Positions 48,521 through 56,251 of a stretch of DNA of 64,000 nt are shown here, piece after piece. Position 1 is the first letter of the stretch, and each line of letters starts with the position of its first letter. The notes beneath the pieces were generated by a model, which saw nothing but the letters and a program-made list of their open reading frames with translations, ran no database searches and was not told the origin of the DNA. Both the position numbers and the translations under genes were made by a program. Source of the stretch: a bacterium (GTDB lineage: Bacteria; Bacillota; Bacilli; Lactobacillales; Streptococcaceae); assembly GCA_905221105.1 (NCBI GenBank), contig CAJNBW010000006.1:1-64000 (forward strand), written 5' to 3'.

Positions 48521-50059
48521 TTATTTGATTTTATAGACTTTAAACTCTGAGTAATCAGTCTTTACTTGTTGGTAATTTTCTTTCAAGAGTGTTTCCGCCT
48601 CTGACCAGACTGCTACCTTATCATTTACCACAATCAACTTGGGTTGTTTTTCTTTCAAGTCATTGAGTAGCTTATTACGATTTTTCTCAGTTGCTGTATA
48701 GTGCAACGGGGACAAAATAGCCGATGGCGACAAGCGCTCACTCTTACGATAAAGAGTTGCGGTATCATCCCATGCATAGATAGCTTCTTCCGTACTTGTT
48801 TCCTCTTTCACCAAATCAGCAAGATGATCACGTTCTTGATAAGGTACTGGATAAAGGACAAATCTCATCAAAAAAGGAACAGCTAAAAGGTATAACAAAG
48901 TTAAAATTGGTAGGTAAAGATTCCCCTTAGTATAGCGATGCCAGAGACTAACAGGCTCTTCTCTGCGTCTTCTTCTAACGCTACGACCACTCTGTCGCCC
49001 CTTAATATTAGACACTAAAAGCAGAAGAAAGACAGGGAAAATGAGCATCAAACGGGATGCATGTAGGGGATCCTGTGTAAAGAAAATCACTACCAAACCT
49101 AAAATTAGGAACAAACTCGCAGGCACTGAGATGACATATAGTTTAGAGGATTTAGATTGAAAGAGACCTAAAAAGACAAAAACCAAAACTCCCATGCCAA
49201 GAGCCAACAACCCGTAAAACAAAACATTTTCTAACAATACCGAAACTGAAATCAAACGAATGGAATGAATTGGATACAAAATTCCACTAATCGCATCCTC
49301 AAAACTTCCTGTTGCAACACTATAGTAGGCAGTTGGATAAAAGACCAGTGAAAAACCTAAAGCCACTGCAAGAAACTGATAAAATCCATGTGCAAAGCGT
49401 CTATGCCCAAGGTTAAAGACCAACAAGCCTAAACTCACTACAGCAATAAACAGGAGCGATGACAAGGGAGCAAAGAAAAATCCTCCTGCCAAAGCCAGCC
49501 CAATCCGTACAAATCCCTTGTCATGGCTTGGATTGCTTAGGTAAGCCGCAACTAAACTAAAGGCCGCGAATAAGAAGGGAAGCGCTAAAAGAGTCGCATA
49601 ACCTCCACCAAACGCAAGACCTGTAACTAGCATGTAAAAAATAGTCACCACTTGTCCAGCTTGGTCTCCTTGCTCTGTCAAGGTGTCCGCCGATCGAAAG
49701 AGGAAAAATCCTCCTGCTACCAAGGCTAACCACTCAAAAATGGCAAAGAAAAATCCGCCCTGAGTCACGTAAGTCAACAAATAATAAAGCAAGCCTTGAC
49801 TTCCATAATAGTCGCTGTAAATTTTCCCTGTCTGATGAAGCGCCCAACCTGTATAAAAATCTTGCACTTCTTGTGCACTCATTAAATCGAGTAATAGCGG
49901 TACTCCTAGAGTTATTCCTGTTACAAGCGTACTCCACAGTAAAATTTTTACCAAAGGAAGACGACTTGATTCACGATGATGCGATTCTTGTTCGATTTGG
50001 TATTCTAGAGGCTCACGATTCTCCTGATGAACTTCTTCTACTCTACCATACACACTCAT
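48521..50059 (-). CDS. Polytopic membrane protein (GT-C-like), competence-linked locus
   Basis: 512 residues from ATG 50057-50059 (MSVYGRVEEVHQENREP) with AGGAG 7 nt upstream. A charged N-terminus, about 11-12 membrane segments, and a soluble C-terminal ~90-residue domain (AIYAWDDTATLYRKSERLSP...). The first outside loop (DFYTGWALHQTGKIYSDYYG) recalls GT-C/PMT-type glycosyltransferases, but I cannot name a substrate or catalytic residues with certainty. It lies 36 nt after a 47-residue competence protein, and has a vegetative promoter of its own (CTGACA/TATACT, 50090-50118). Confidence 0.7.
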   Translation of the reverse strand: MSVYGRVEEVHQENREPLEYQIEQESHHRESSRLPLVKILLWSTLVTGITLGVPLLLDLMSAQEVQDFYTGWALHQTGKIYSDYYGSQGLLYYLLTYVTQGGFFFAIFEWLALVAGGFFLFRSADTLTEQGDQAGQVVTIFYMLVTGLAFGGGYATLLALPFLFAAFSLVAAYLSNPSHDKGFVRIGLALAGGFFFAPLSSLLFIAVVSLGLLVFNLGHRRFAHGFYQFLAVALGFSLVFYPTAYYSVATGSFEDAISGILYPIHSIRLISVSVLLENVLFYGLLALGMGVLVFVFLGLFQSKSSKLYVISVPASLFLILGLVVIFFTQDPLHASRLMLIFPVFLLLLVSNIKGRQSGRSVRRRRREEPVSLWHRYTKGNLYLPILTLLYLLAVPFLMRFVLYPVPYQERDHLADLVKEETSTEEAIYAWDDTATLYRKSERLSPSAILSPLHYTATEKNRNKLLNDLKEKQPKLIVVNDKVAVWSEAETLLKENYQQVKTDYSEFKVYKIK

Positions 50060-50089
50060 ATCGTTTCTCCTATTCAATTTATCTGTCTT

Positions 50090-50118
50090 AGTATATCAAA
50101 AAGTCCTAGGATTGTCAG
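50090..50118 (-). promoter_or_regulatory. Vegetative promoter of the membrane-protein gene
   Basis: Minus-strand CTGACA (50113-50118), 17-nt spacer, TATACT (50090-50095), within the 3' end of the small competence gene. Confidence 0.65.
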
Positions 50119-50239
50119 CTTGCGATGGCTGTTTGAGTGATTTTTTGCATAGTTTCACAAAGGTTTCAATTTCCCGAAATCGGTGTAAATGTGTCTGTTT
50201 AAATGTCGTGATATAGTTTAATTCTTTCTGAGTCAGCAT
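50096..50239 (-). CDS. ccs4: Small late-competence protein, 47 aa (Ccs4-like)
   Basis: Reads MLTQKELNYITTFKQTHLHR and ends SQADNPRTF; basic and soluble. GGAGG lies 4-5 nt before the ATG. A perfect cin-box TACGAATA begins 20 nt upstream, so it should be transcribed by the competence sigma factor ComX. Position between cls and the membrane protein before nrdD fits the pneumococcal competence-induced gene ccs4; the symbol is assigned by that context. Function unknown. Confidence 0.7.
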   Translation of the reverse strand: MLTQKELNYITTFKQTHLHRFREIETFVKLCKKSLKQPSQADNPRTF

Positions 50240-50258
50240 CTTTCCTCCTACATCTTCT

Positions 50259-50266
50259 TATTCGTA
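50259..50266 (-). promoter_or_regulatory. ComX (sigma-X) cin-box
   Basis: Perfect TACGAATA on the minus strand, 20 nt before the small gene, directly after the cls terminator T-run. Confidence 0.82.
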
Positions 50267-50272
50267 AAAGGC

Positions 50273-50307
50273 AAGAAAAAGAGGACTGGTTTGTGTCCTC
50301 AGTCCTC
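50273..50307 (-). terminator. cls terminator
   Basis: Minus-strand arms GAGGACTG/CAGTCCTC (50300-50307, 50281-50288) followed by TTTTTCTT. Confidence 0.85.
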
Positions 50308-50313
50308 GATTTC

Positions 50314-51846
50314 TTATAAGATAGGGGCGAATAACTGGGCAATTTCCTTAATCAATTTCTGATACCAGCTATTTTTTATCGTATGAGGGAAAATTTCTTG
50401 CGATGCTGAAAAAATCTCTTGAAAATCTTTTTGAATCTCAGTGATTGATTCTGTTTTATATAGCAAGACTGCATTTTCATAGTGGTGAAGCAAACTTCTA
50501 TAATCTAAGTTAATGGTCCCAACTGCAGCAAAGTCCTTATCCACTAGGATTTGTTTACTGTGGATAAAGCCTGGACTATACTCAAAAATCCTTACTCCCG
50601 CCGACAACAAATCCGAATAGGCCCCTCTTGTTATGAGCTGGATTAATTTCTTATCTGGAATGAAAGGGGTCACGATGCGGACATCAACACCCCTCATGGC
50701 CGCATTTTTAATACTCTCTGTTAAATCATAGTCAATAATCAAATAGGGGGTTGTGATATAGACTGAATCGGTAGCCTGATTAATCAAACTTTGATAGACT
50801 TTTTTCCCTACCTGGGTACGGAAGATGGGCTTGGGTCCGCTACCGTAAGGAATGCAGAGCCCTTGGCCAGAACAAGGCTGATTTTCCAAGTGATACTGGT
50901 CAAAATCGCTGATTTCCCCACGATTGATGTACCAAGTCATCAAAAAGAGACGGGTGAGAGCCTTGACACCAGGGCCATCTAAGCGAATCCCACTGTCCTT
51001 CCAGTAGCCAAAACGTTCTATATGGTTGATGTACTCATCAGCTAAGTTAATACCTCCTGTATAGGCTACCTGACCATCTATGACCAGGATTTTACGATGG
51101 TCCCGATTGTTGTAAGCCACCGTCAAACGAGGAATCACCTTGTTAAATTTATGGGCTTCAATGCCTCGACTACGAAGCTGAATAGTGTAGTCTCCAGGCA
51201 AAGTCGCCATACAGCCGATATCATCATAGAGCATCTTGACCTCTACACCCTGAGCTGCCTTTTGCTCTAGTATATCTAATATGCTATTCCACATCAGACC
51301 TTCTTCGACAATATAGTACTCTAGAAAGATAAATTTCTCAGCTTTCTTGAGGTCTTCCAACATATGTTGCCACATGCTTTCACCCGAAGAAAAGAATTGT
51401 GAGTCTGTTCGATCATAGACGTCGGCATTGCTATCCATACTTAACAAAGATTTGATAACTCCATAAGCCGCCTTATCATCTTCCTTCAATTTCTGGCGGA
51501 GAGCTTTACTGTTATCCTCCCGAAAATGCATAGAACCAAGTTTGTCCAACTGCTTGATTTCTTTTTTGGACAATCGCCTTTCACCAAACATCAGATAGAG
51601 CAAGGGGCCAATGATAGGAACAAAAGTTACCACTAACCACATCACCTTGCTTTCAGGTGCCATGGAACGATTGACAATAGCAACAATGGTCGCCATACTC
51701 ATAAAGATTAAGAGAATGACCCATAGAATAGGAGCCATACGCCCTAAATAAAGAAAGAGACCAAAAACAAGACACAGTTCAAGCAGCATAATCGAAAGAC
51801 TAAAGCCATACTTGGACATCAATAATTGAAATTTTCTATATTTCAT
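50314..51846 (-). CDS. cls: Cardiolipin synthase
   Basis: 510 residues. Joins two phosphatidylglycerols to cardiolipin. Two N-terminal membrane helices (~12-70), then two phospholipase D domains with HKD motifs HRKILVIDGQVAYTGG and HSKQILVDKDFAAVGTINLD. A single-gene unit with its own promoter and terminator. Confidence 0.95.
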   Translation of the reverse strand: MKYRKFQLLMSKYGFSLSIMLLELCLVFGLFLYLGRMAPILWVILLIFMSMATIVAIVNRSMAPESKVMWLVVTFVPIIGPLLYLMFGERRLSKKEIKQLDKLGSMHFREDNSKALRQKLKEDDKAAYGVIKSLLSMDSNADVYDRTDSQFFSSGESMWQHMLEDLKKAEKFIFLEYYIVEEGLMWNSILDILEQKAAQGVEVKMLYDDIGCMATLPGDYTIQLRSRGIEAHKFNKVIPRLTVAYNNRDHRKILVIDGQVAYTGGINLADEYINHIERFGYWKDSGIRLDGPGVKALTRLFLMTWYINRGEISDFDQYHLENQPCSGQGLCIPYGSGPKPIFRTQVGKKVYQSLINQATDSVYITTPYLIIDYDLTESIKNAAMRGVDVRIVTPFIPDKKLIQLITRGAYSDLLSAGVRIFEYSPGFIHSKQILVDKDFAAVGTINLDYRSLLHHYENAVLLYKTESITEIQKDFQEIFSASQEIFPHTIKNSWYQKLIKEIAQLFAPIL

Positions 51847-51892
51847 ATCCCCTCCTTGATAGTTTAAATGCTAAAAACAAGTAATTGATACT

Positions 51893-51922
51893 AGTATAAC
51901 TCAGGTATTCGACAGAAGGCAA
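51893..51922 (-). promoter_or_regulatory. cls promoter
   Basis: Minus-strand TTGCCT (51917-51922), 18-nt spacer, TATACT (51893-51898). Confidence 0.6.
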
Positions 51923-51951
51923 GTATTTATGGTCATTTTCTGAGTAATCAT

Positions 51952-51980
51952 AAAAGAGACCGAAAATTCCAGTCTCTTTC
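51952..51980 (-). terminator. Terminator after the lipoprotein gene
   Basis: Hairpin AAAGAGACTG/CGGTCTCTTT on the minus strand directly after the stop codon; the T-run is short, so strength is uncertain. Confidence 0.55.
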
Positions 51981-51984
51981 TAGT

Positions 51985-52446
51985 TTATTTTGATAAAACG
52001 ATGCGATCAGACGCTTCTCTATCCATATCGTCGATAATCATCTGATTGCCGTTGATTGCATAAATCTTGGCATCATCACCAATAATCATACGTTGATTGG
52101 CTGGATCGAAGCTGACCTGTTTGATTTCTTGTTCCCCATCAATTTCTACCTGAGTCCAGGTGCCAGTTGTTCCAGTTACCACTAAAGTGATACGGTCTCC
52201 TTCGTCCTGACCAGTATAAGTTCCATCAATATTAGTTGGTTGAGCCGTAACTGTGTTTTGTGAAGAACTTGTTGCTGCCTGGTTTGTATTTTCTGTAGAA
52301 GATGAAGCAGCTTGTGATTGTTGAGTTTGTTGTGTTTGCGGTTGAGCTGCTGGTTGTTGAACCTGCTGCGCTCTTTGTGAACAAGCTACTAAGAGACTAA
52401 GACTTGCTAAAGAAGCAAGAGAAAGTGTGAATGTTTTTAATTTCAT
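51985..52446 (-). CDS. Gln/Ser-rich lipoprotein
   Basis: 153 residues from ATG 52444-52446 (MKLKTFTLSLASLASLSL), lipobox LLVAC with Cys at ~22. A low-complexity Gln/Ser/Thr/Ala linker (~25-70) precedes a small beta domain (GTYTGQDEGDRITLVVTGTT). No family I can name with confidence; surface-exposed and probably small-ligand or wall associated. Own promoter overlapping the folC stop. Confidence 0.75.
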   Translation of the reverse strand: MKLKTFTLSLASLASLSLLVACSQRAQQVQQPAAQPQTQQTQQSQAASSSTENTNQAATSSSQNTVTAQPTNIDGTYTGQDEGDRITLVVTGTTGTWTQVEIDGEQEIKQVSFDPANQRMIIGDDAKIYAINGNQMIIDDMDREASDRIVLSK

Positions 52447-52505
52447 GATGAATTTCCTTTCTGCTACCAAGGTAGAGAATGTTTCTTCTAACTGGTAGTT
52501 TCCCT

Positions 52506-52534
52506 AGTATAACAAGTTCAAAAAAGGAGGTCAA
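52506..52534 (-). promoter_or_regulatory. Promoter of the lipoprotein gene
   Basis: Minus-strand TTGACC (52529-52534, overlapping the folC stop), 17-nt spacer, TATACT (52506-52511). Confidence 0.7.
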
Positions 52535-53781
52535 TTTATCTGCTCATGGGTCAGTATGTGGCTCCGTACTTCTGAGATAAAATAGAGAGAGCCTGTAACG
52601 AACAACAAGTCCTGAACGTCGGATCTTGCTTCAAAATTGCTAATAAATTCTCGATAAGAAGGAATTATATCGTAACCTGTTACATCTGTCTCATCCAAAG
52701 AACCTTGATAGTCAAAGCCGGTCACCTTGAGTTCCACCTGAGGCAATTTTTCAGTCAGATAACCCAACATACCTTGATAATCTTTACGTTTCAAAGCTCC
52801 AAATAGGATTTGAGGACGATGTCCTTCCTGCTCTTTTTCTTTGATAAACTCAACCAAGCGAGTCAAGGCAGGGAGGTTATGGGCACCGTCCAAGTATATC
52901 TGTGGACGGATTCGCTCCAAGCGACCAGCCCAATGGGTCTGCTTCAAAGCCTGTCTTACAGCTTGTTCATCAACAACTTCCTTTCCTTCTCCCATAAAAA
53001 GAAGAAATGCTTGCAACGCCAAGGCCGAATTCTCCTGCTGATAAGCTCCTTCTAAACCTATTTTCAGCTGCGAAAGATTAGCCAAAGAGCTTGAAAAATC
53101 ACCATTCAGCATTGAGAAATCCTGATCTGACTGATAAAGGTCAACAGCTAAAGATTCAGCTTTTTCCTGACAAACAAGCCTAGCTTCTGGGGGCAATTGG
53201 GCAATTACTGCCTTTTTACCAGCCTTGAAAATACCAGCTTTCTGCTCTGCGATTGCTTCTAGACTATCGCCCAAGGTCTCCTGGTGGTCAAGCCCAATGG
53301 AGGTGATGACAGCAATCTCTCCAGTTACCACATTGGTCGTGTCAAGTAAGCCACCAATTCCCACTTCTAGTAAAACCAAATCCACCTCTTGCTCCCTAAA
53401 GTAGAGAAAAGCAATCAAGGTCAGCAATTCAAAAAAAGATAACTGGTCATGGGTTTGCAAAAGCGTCTTTTCCATCTCCTTGACCTGCTCAGCTAAGCGG
53501 ATAAAGTCTACATCAGCTATTGGCTGCCCATTAATGCAGATTCGGTCATTGATGGAGACGATATGAGGGGAGGTAAAGGTCGCAACTTTTTTGCCATGCC
53601 CCATAAATAATTCCCTCATAAAAGCAATGGTAGAACCTTTTCCATTAGTACCTGTTACATGGATAATAGGATAAGACTTCTCAGGATTCCCTAACAAATC
53701 CACCGCTTGCTGCATTCGGCCCAAACCTGATCGAAAATTCAAACCAATCCGACTATGAAGCCATTCTTCTACTTCAAACAT
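52531..53781 (-). CDS. folC: Folylpolyglutamate synthase / dihydrofolate synthase
   Basis: 416 residues, Mur-ligase fold. The P-loop is VTGTNGKGST near residue 45. Adds glutamate to folates (and may make dihydrofolate). The start at the second ATG (53779-53781) is chosen because AAGGAG is 6 nt before it and directly abuts the earlier ATG. No other folate gene is adjacent. Confidence 0.93.
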   Translation of the reverse strand: MFEVEEWLHSRIGLNFRSGLGRMQQAVDLLGNPEKSYPIIHVTGTNGKGSTIAFMRELFMGHGKKVATFTSPHIVSINDRICINGQPIADVDFIRLAEQVKEMEKTLLQTHDQLSFFELLTLIAFLYFREQEVDLVLLEVGIGGLLDTTNVVTGEIAVITSIGLDHQETLGDSLEAIAEQKAGIFKAGKKAVIAQLPPEARLVCQEKAESLAVDLYQSDQDFSMLNGDFSSSLANLSQLKIGLEGAYQQENSALALQAFLLFMGEGKEVVDEQAVRQALKQTHWAGRLERIRPQIYLDGAHNLPALTRLVEFIKEKEQEGHRPQILFGALKRKDYQGMLGYLTEKLPQVELKVTGFDYQGSLDETDVTGYDIIPSYREFISNFEARSDVQDLLFVTGSLYFISEVRSHILTHEQIN

Positions 53782-53787
53782 ATACAT

Positions 53788-53985
53788 CTCCTTGACAAAA
53801 GTCTAATCAATTATCTAGCAAAATTCCGTAGATAACAAAAATGAGGTCAGGATTTTCGTCCCAACCTCTTACCTGGTTAGCTAATAACTTGCTCCTATGA
53901 ATGTTAATCTGAGGTAAAACGTCCCCCAGATGTTCCAACTCTTCCAATTTCTAGGAGTTGGGGTGATACAGTCTCCCAGACTGTA
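53788..53985 (-). terminator. 3' region of the ireB-ruvX-DUF1292 operon with three hairpins
   Basis: On the minus strand right after the DUF1292 stop: a perfect 12-bp hairpin GTGATACAGTCT/AGACTGTATCAC (~53963-53989, overlapping the stop), then CCAACTC/GAGTTGG, then a terminator GAGGTTGGGA/TCCTGACCTC followed by ATTTTTG (~53843-53872). The first two have no T-run and may protect or regulate the mRNA end. Confidence 0.7.
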
Positions 53986-54291
53986 TCACTCCTCCATAAA
54001 ACTGTTGAAGACTTCTTCAATCATGTTCCACTCGTCTTCTGAGTCTTCTGGAATTGGTTGCAATTCGCCTTCTGTTCCATCCTCGTTTTCGATGAATGAG
54101 TAAGCTTGGATTTCAACTTGTCCGTCTTCGTCTTCTTCTGCGTTAACTGGCACTAGAAGAACATAGTTTTTACCAAATTCTTCTTTTCCATCAATCGTCA
54201 AAAGGATTTCAAACAAGGTTTCATTTCCTTGCTCATCTACTAGTGTAATTAATTCACGTTCTTCGTGGTCGTGGTTATGATCGTGTGACAT
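53986..54291 (-). CDS. DUF1292 / UPF0473 family protein (YrzB)
   Basis: 101 residues, very acidic, with a His-rich start ([17 protein letters not shown]). Conserved in Firmicutes as the third gene after ireB and ruvX. Function unknown; the HDHNHDH stretch could bind metal. 15 nt after ruvX. Confidence 0.88.
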   Translation of the reverse strand: MSHDHNHDHEERELITLVDEQGNETLFEILLTIDGKEEFGKNYVLLVPVNAEEDEDGQVEIQAYSFIENEDGTEGELQPIPEDSEDEWNMIEEVFNSFMEE

Positions 54292-54306
54292 AGCCTCTCC
54301 TTTATA

Positions 54307-54726
54307 TTAAAATTTTCTATCTAAATAATTTTGTAAAATCAGCTGAGCTGCTAACTTATCAATGACTTTCTTGCGCTTATTGCGACTGATATCTGCTTGT
54401 TCAATCAACATGCGTTCAGCGGCAACTGTTGTCAAGCGTTCATCTTGATAGTCTACTGGTAAACCAAAAAGCTCTTCTAGCTTTGCTCCGTATGCTTGAC
54501 TAGCTTCCACGCGCGGTCCGCTTGTATTGTTCATGTTTTTAGGTAAGCCCACTACAAATCGTTCCACCTTGTAAGTATCAACCAACTCCTTAACACGGTC
54601 AAAACCAAATTGGCCTTGTTCCTCATTGATTTGGATGATTTCAAGTCCTTGAGCTGTAAAACCGAGTGGATCGCTAATAGCCACCCCTACCGTTTTTGAA
54701 CCGACGTCCAATCCCATAATTCTCAT
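54307..54726 (-). CDS. ruvX: Holliday junction resolvase-like RuvX (YqgF)
   Basis: 139 residues, RNase H-like fold; [20 protein letters not shown] carries the first catalytic Asp and [11 protein letters not shown] the later acidic ones. Involved in 16S pre-rRNA maturation and/or recombination in bacteria. 3 nt after ireB. Confidence 0.93.
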   Translation of the reverse strand: MRIMGLDVGSKTVGVAISDPLGFTAQGLEIIQINEEQGQFGFDRVKELVDTYKVERFVVGLPKNMNNTSGPRVEASQAYGAKLEELFGLPVDYQDERLTTVAAERMLIEQADISRNKRKKVIDKLAAQLILQNYLDRKF

Positions 54727-54729
54727 AGG

Positions 54730-54996
54730 TTATAGATCGACTCCTTGTCCTTTAAGGTAGTAGCGAACCAATTCCTCAACGATTTCATCACGCTCATACT
54801 TACGGATTTGATTTCGTGCATTATTATAACGAGGAACGTAGGCAGGGTCTCCACTCAATACGTAACCTACGATTTGGTTAATTGGGTTGTAGCCCTTATC
54901 GTTCAACGAAGCATAGACATCAGTCAAAGTTTCGCTAATTTCTTTTTTATTGGAATCGTCCAATTTAAAACGTACTGTTTCTTCAGTAAATCCCAT
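54730..54996 (-). CDS. ireB: IreB family regulatory phosphoprotein (UPF0297)
   Basis: 88 residues, [19 protein letters not shown]. In Enterococcus faecalis IreB is phosphorylated by the PASTA kinase IreK at a Thr pair near the N-terminus and modulates cephalosporin resistance; Thr4 and Thr7 are present here. First gene of the ireB-ruvX-DUF1292 operon. Confidence 0.92.
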
Positions 54997-55026
54997 TCTA
55001 ACACCCTCTTTCCTTAGAATAGTACC

Positions 55027-55055
55027 ATTATAGCATAATTCCTTACCTTCTACAA
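55027..55055 (-). promoter_or_regulatory. ireB operon promoter
   Basis: Minus-strand TTGTAG (55050-55055), 17-nt spacer, TATAAT (55027-55032) with an extended TGC. Confidence 0.7.
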
Positions 55056-55082
55056 ATCAGGCAGTCTATTTATTTGGATTTT

Positions 55083-55652
55083 CTATTGTTCTGTCGCACC
55101 ATTTGCCAATCTATCTGAAATATATTTGCTTGGTTCATTTTTCAAAAGATTTTCTAAGCCAATATTTTTTAGATATTCCAACTGAGAAGCCTTTTTGACG
55201 TCCAAAACTTGAAAATCAAAACTAGTCGTTGTTTGAAGTTCTGTTGCACTCAATAGTTTAGTTTCAAGCTTAAATCCTGCTAATTTACGAGCTTCAATGA
55301 TAGACTCATCCTTCTCCTCTGCCTCGAGAAGAGCTTTTTGAGTTTCTTCCACACCATGTTGATCAATATAGGTCTTCAACTCATCTGAGACTGGACGCTT
55401 TTGTTGAATGGTTAAGTTCAAAAAAGTCTTGTCTTTATAAGTAATAGTTTGGGTTTGCTGGCTGCCATCATCTGACTTGGGCAAGACCAAAGTCTTGGTT
55501 ACAACTGTATTCTTCTCAGCATTTTCAATAACTGGCAATGCCGACTGAAGCGTATCCTTTTCTGTTTTTGTAGCTGGTCCAGTTTCTTTTTTCTGTCCGC
55601 AACCAACCATGACAAAAAGGAAAGCTAGACTAACAAGAACTATTTTTTTCAT
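55083..55652 (-). CDS. DUF1307 family lipoprotein (YehR-like)
   Basis: 189 residues, lipobox VMVGC (Cys~18) after MKKIVLVSLAFLF. The mature part matches the look of DUF1307/YehR lipoproteins (TITYKDKTFLNLTIQQ). Function unknown. Downstream of spx but separated by a terminator-like hairpin. Confidence 0.78.
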   Translation of the reverse strand: MKKIVLVSLAFLFVMVGCGQKKETGPATKTEKDTLQSALPVIENAEKNTVVTKTLVLPKSDDGSQQTQTITYKDKTFLNLTIQQKRPVSDELKTYIDQHGVEETQKALLEAEEKDESIIEARKLAGFKLETKLLSATELQTTTSFDFQVLDVKKASQLEYLKNIGLENLLKNEPSKYISDRLANGATEQ

Positions 55653-55687
55653 TTCTTTCTTCTTTCTTTTTGAGATTAAAATAGAAT

Positions 55688-55712
55688 AAGACTGGGAATT
55701 GCTCCCAGCCTT
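55688..55712 (-). terminator. Terminator after spx
   Basis: Minus-strand AAGGCTGGGA/TCCCAGTCTT hairpin followed by ATTCTATTTT. Confidence 0.7.
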
Positions 55713-55717
55713 GATGT

Positions 55718-56116
55718 TTATAGAGCTGCACGCAAACGTGCTTCTGCATTTTCTACATTACGGACAGAGCGTGGTAGGAAGGCACGAATATCATCTTCCT
55801 TATAGCCAACTTGCAGGCGTTTTTCATCTACAAGGATTGGGCTCTTTAAAATTCTCGGTGTTTCCATAATCAGATTGAGGACTTCGTTGACACTCAAATC
55901 TTCAATATCCACTCCAAGGGCTTTGGCATAGCGATTTTTAGATGAAACGATGCTGGCTATTCCGTTATCTGTTTTGGTTAGAATATCCAGTAATTCTTCT
56001 CTCGTAATTCCTTCTTTACCAAGGTTTTGTTCTTTATAACTTAACTGGTGGGCATTGAGCCAGGTTTTTGCTTTTTTACAGCTAGTACAACTTGAGACTG
56101 TATAAATTTTAATCAT
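55718..56116 (-). CDS. spxA: Spx/ArsC family transcriptional regulator
   Basis: 132 residues, MIKIYTVSSCTSCKKAKTWL; the redox CxxC (CTSC) is at ~10-13 and the RNAP-alpha contact Gly is in the LLDILTKTDNGI region. Spx proteins bind the alpha C-terminal domain and redirect transcription under thiol stress. Streptococci have two paralogues (SpxA1/SpxA2); which one this is cannot be told from sequence alone here. Confidence 0.88.
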   Translation of the reverse strand: MIKIYTVSSCTSCKKAKTWLNAHQLSYKEQNLGKEGITREELLDILTKTDNGIASIVSSKNRYAKALGVDIEDLSVNEVLNLIMETPRILKSPILVDEKRLQVGYKEDDIRAFLPRSVRNVENAEARLRAAL

Positions 56117-56157
56117 GTACCTACCCCTTTCGCTACATGTTACTATCAGTTTAGTCT

Positions 56158-56163
56158 ATTATA
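56158..56163 (-). promoter_or_regulatory. spx promoter (-10)
   Basis: TGGTATAAT extended -10 on the minus strand, 41 nt before the start. The 135 bp between mgtA and spx shows no clear terminator. Confidence 0.55.
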
Positions 56164-56251
56164 CCATAAAAAACATCCGACTTGCGACCTATTTTTAAAT
56201 TTTTTTGACTTTTTTCGTCATTTTCGTACTTTTTTCTTGACAAAATGAAAT

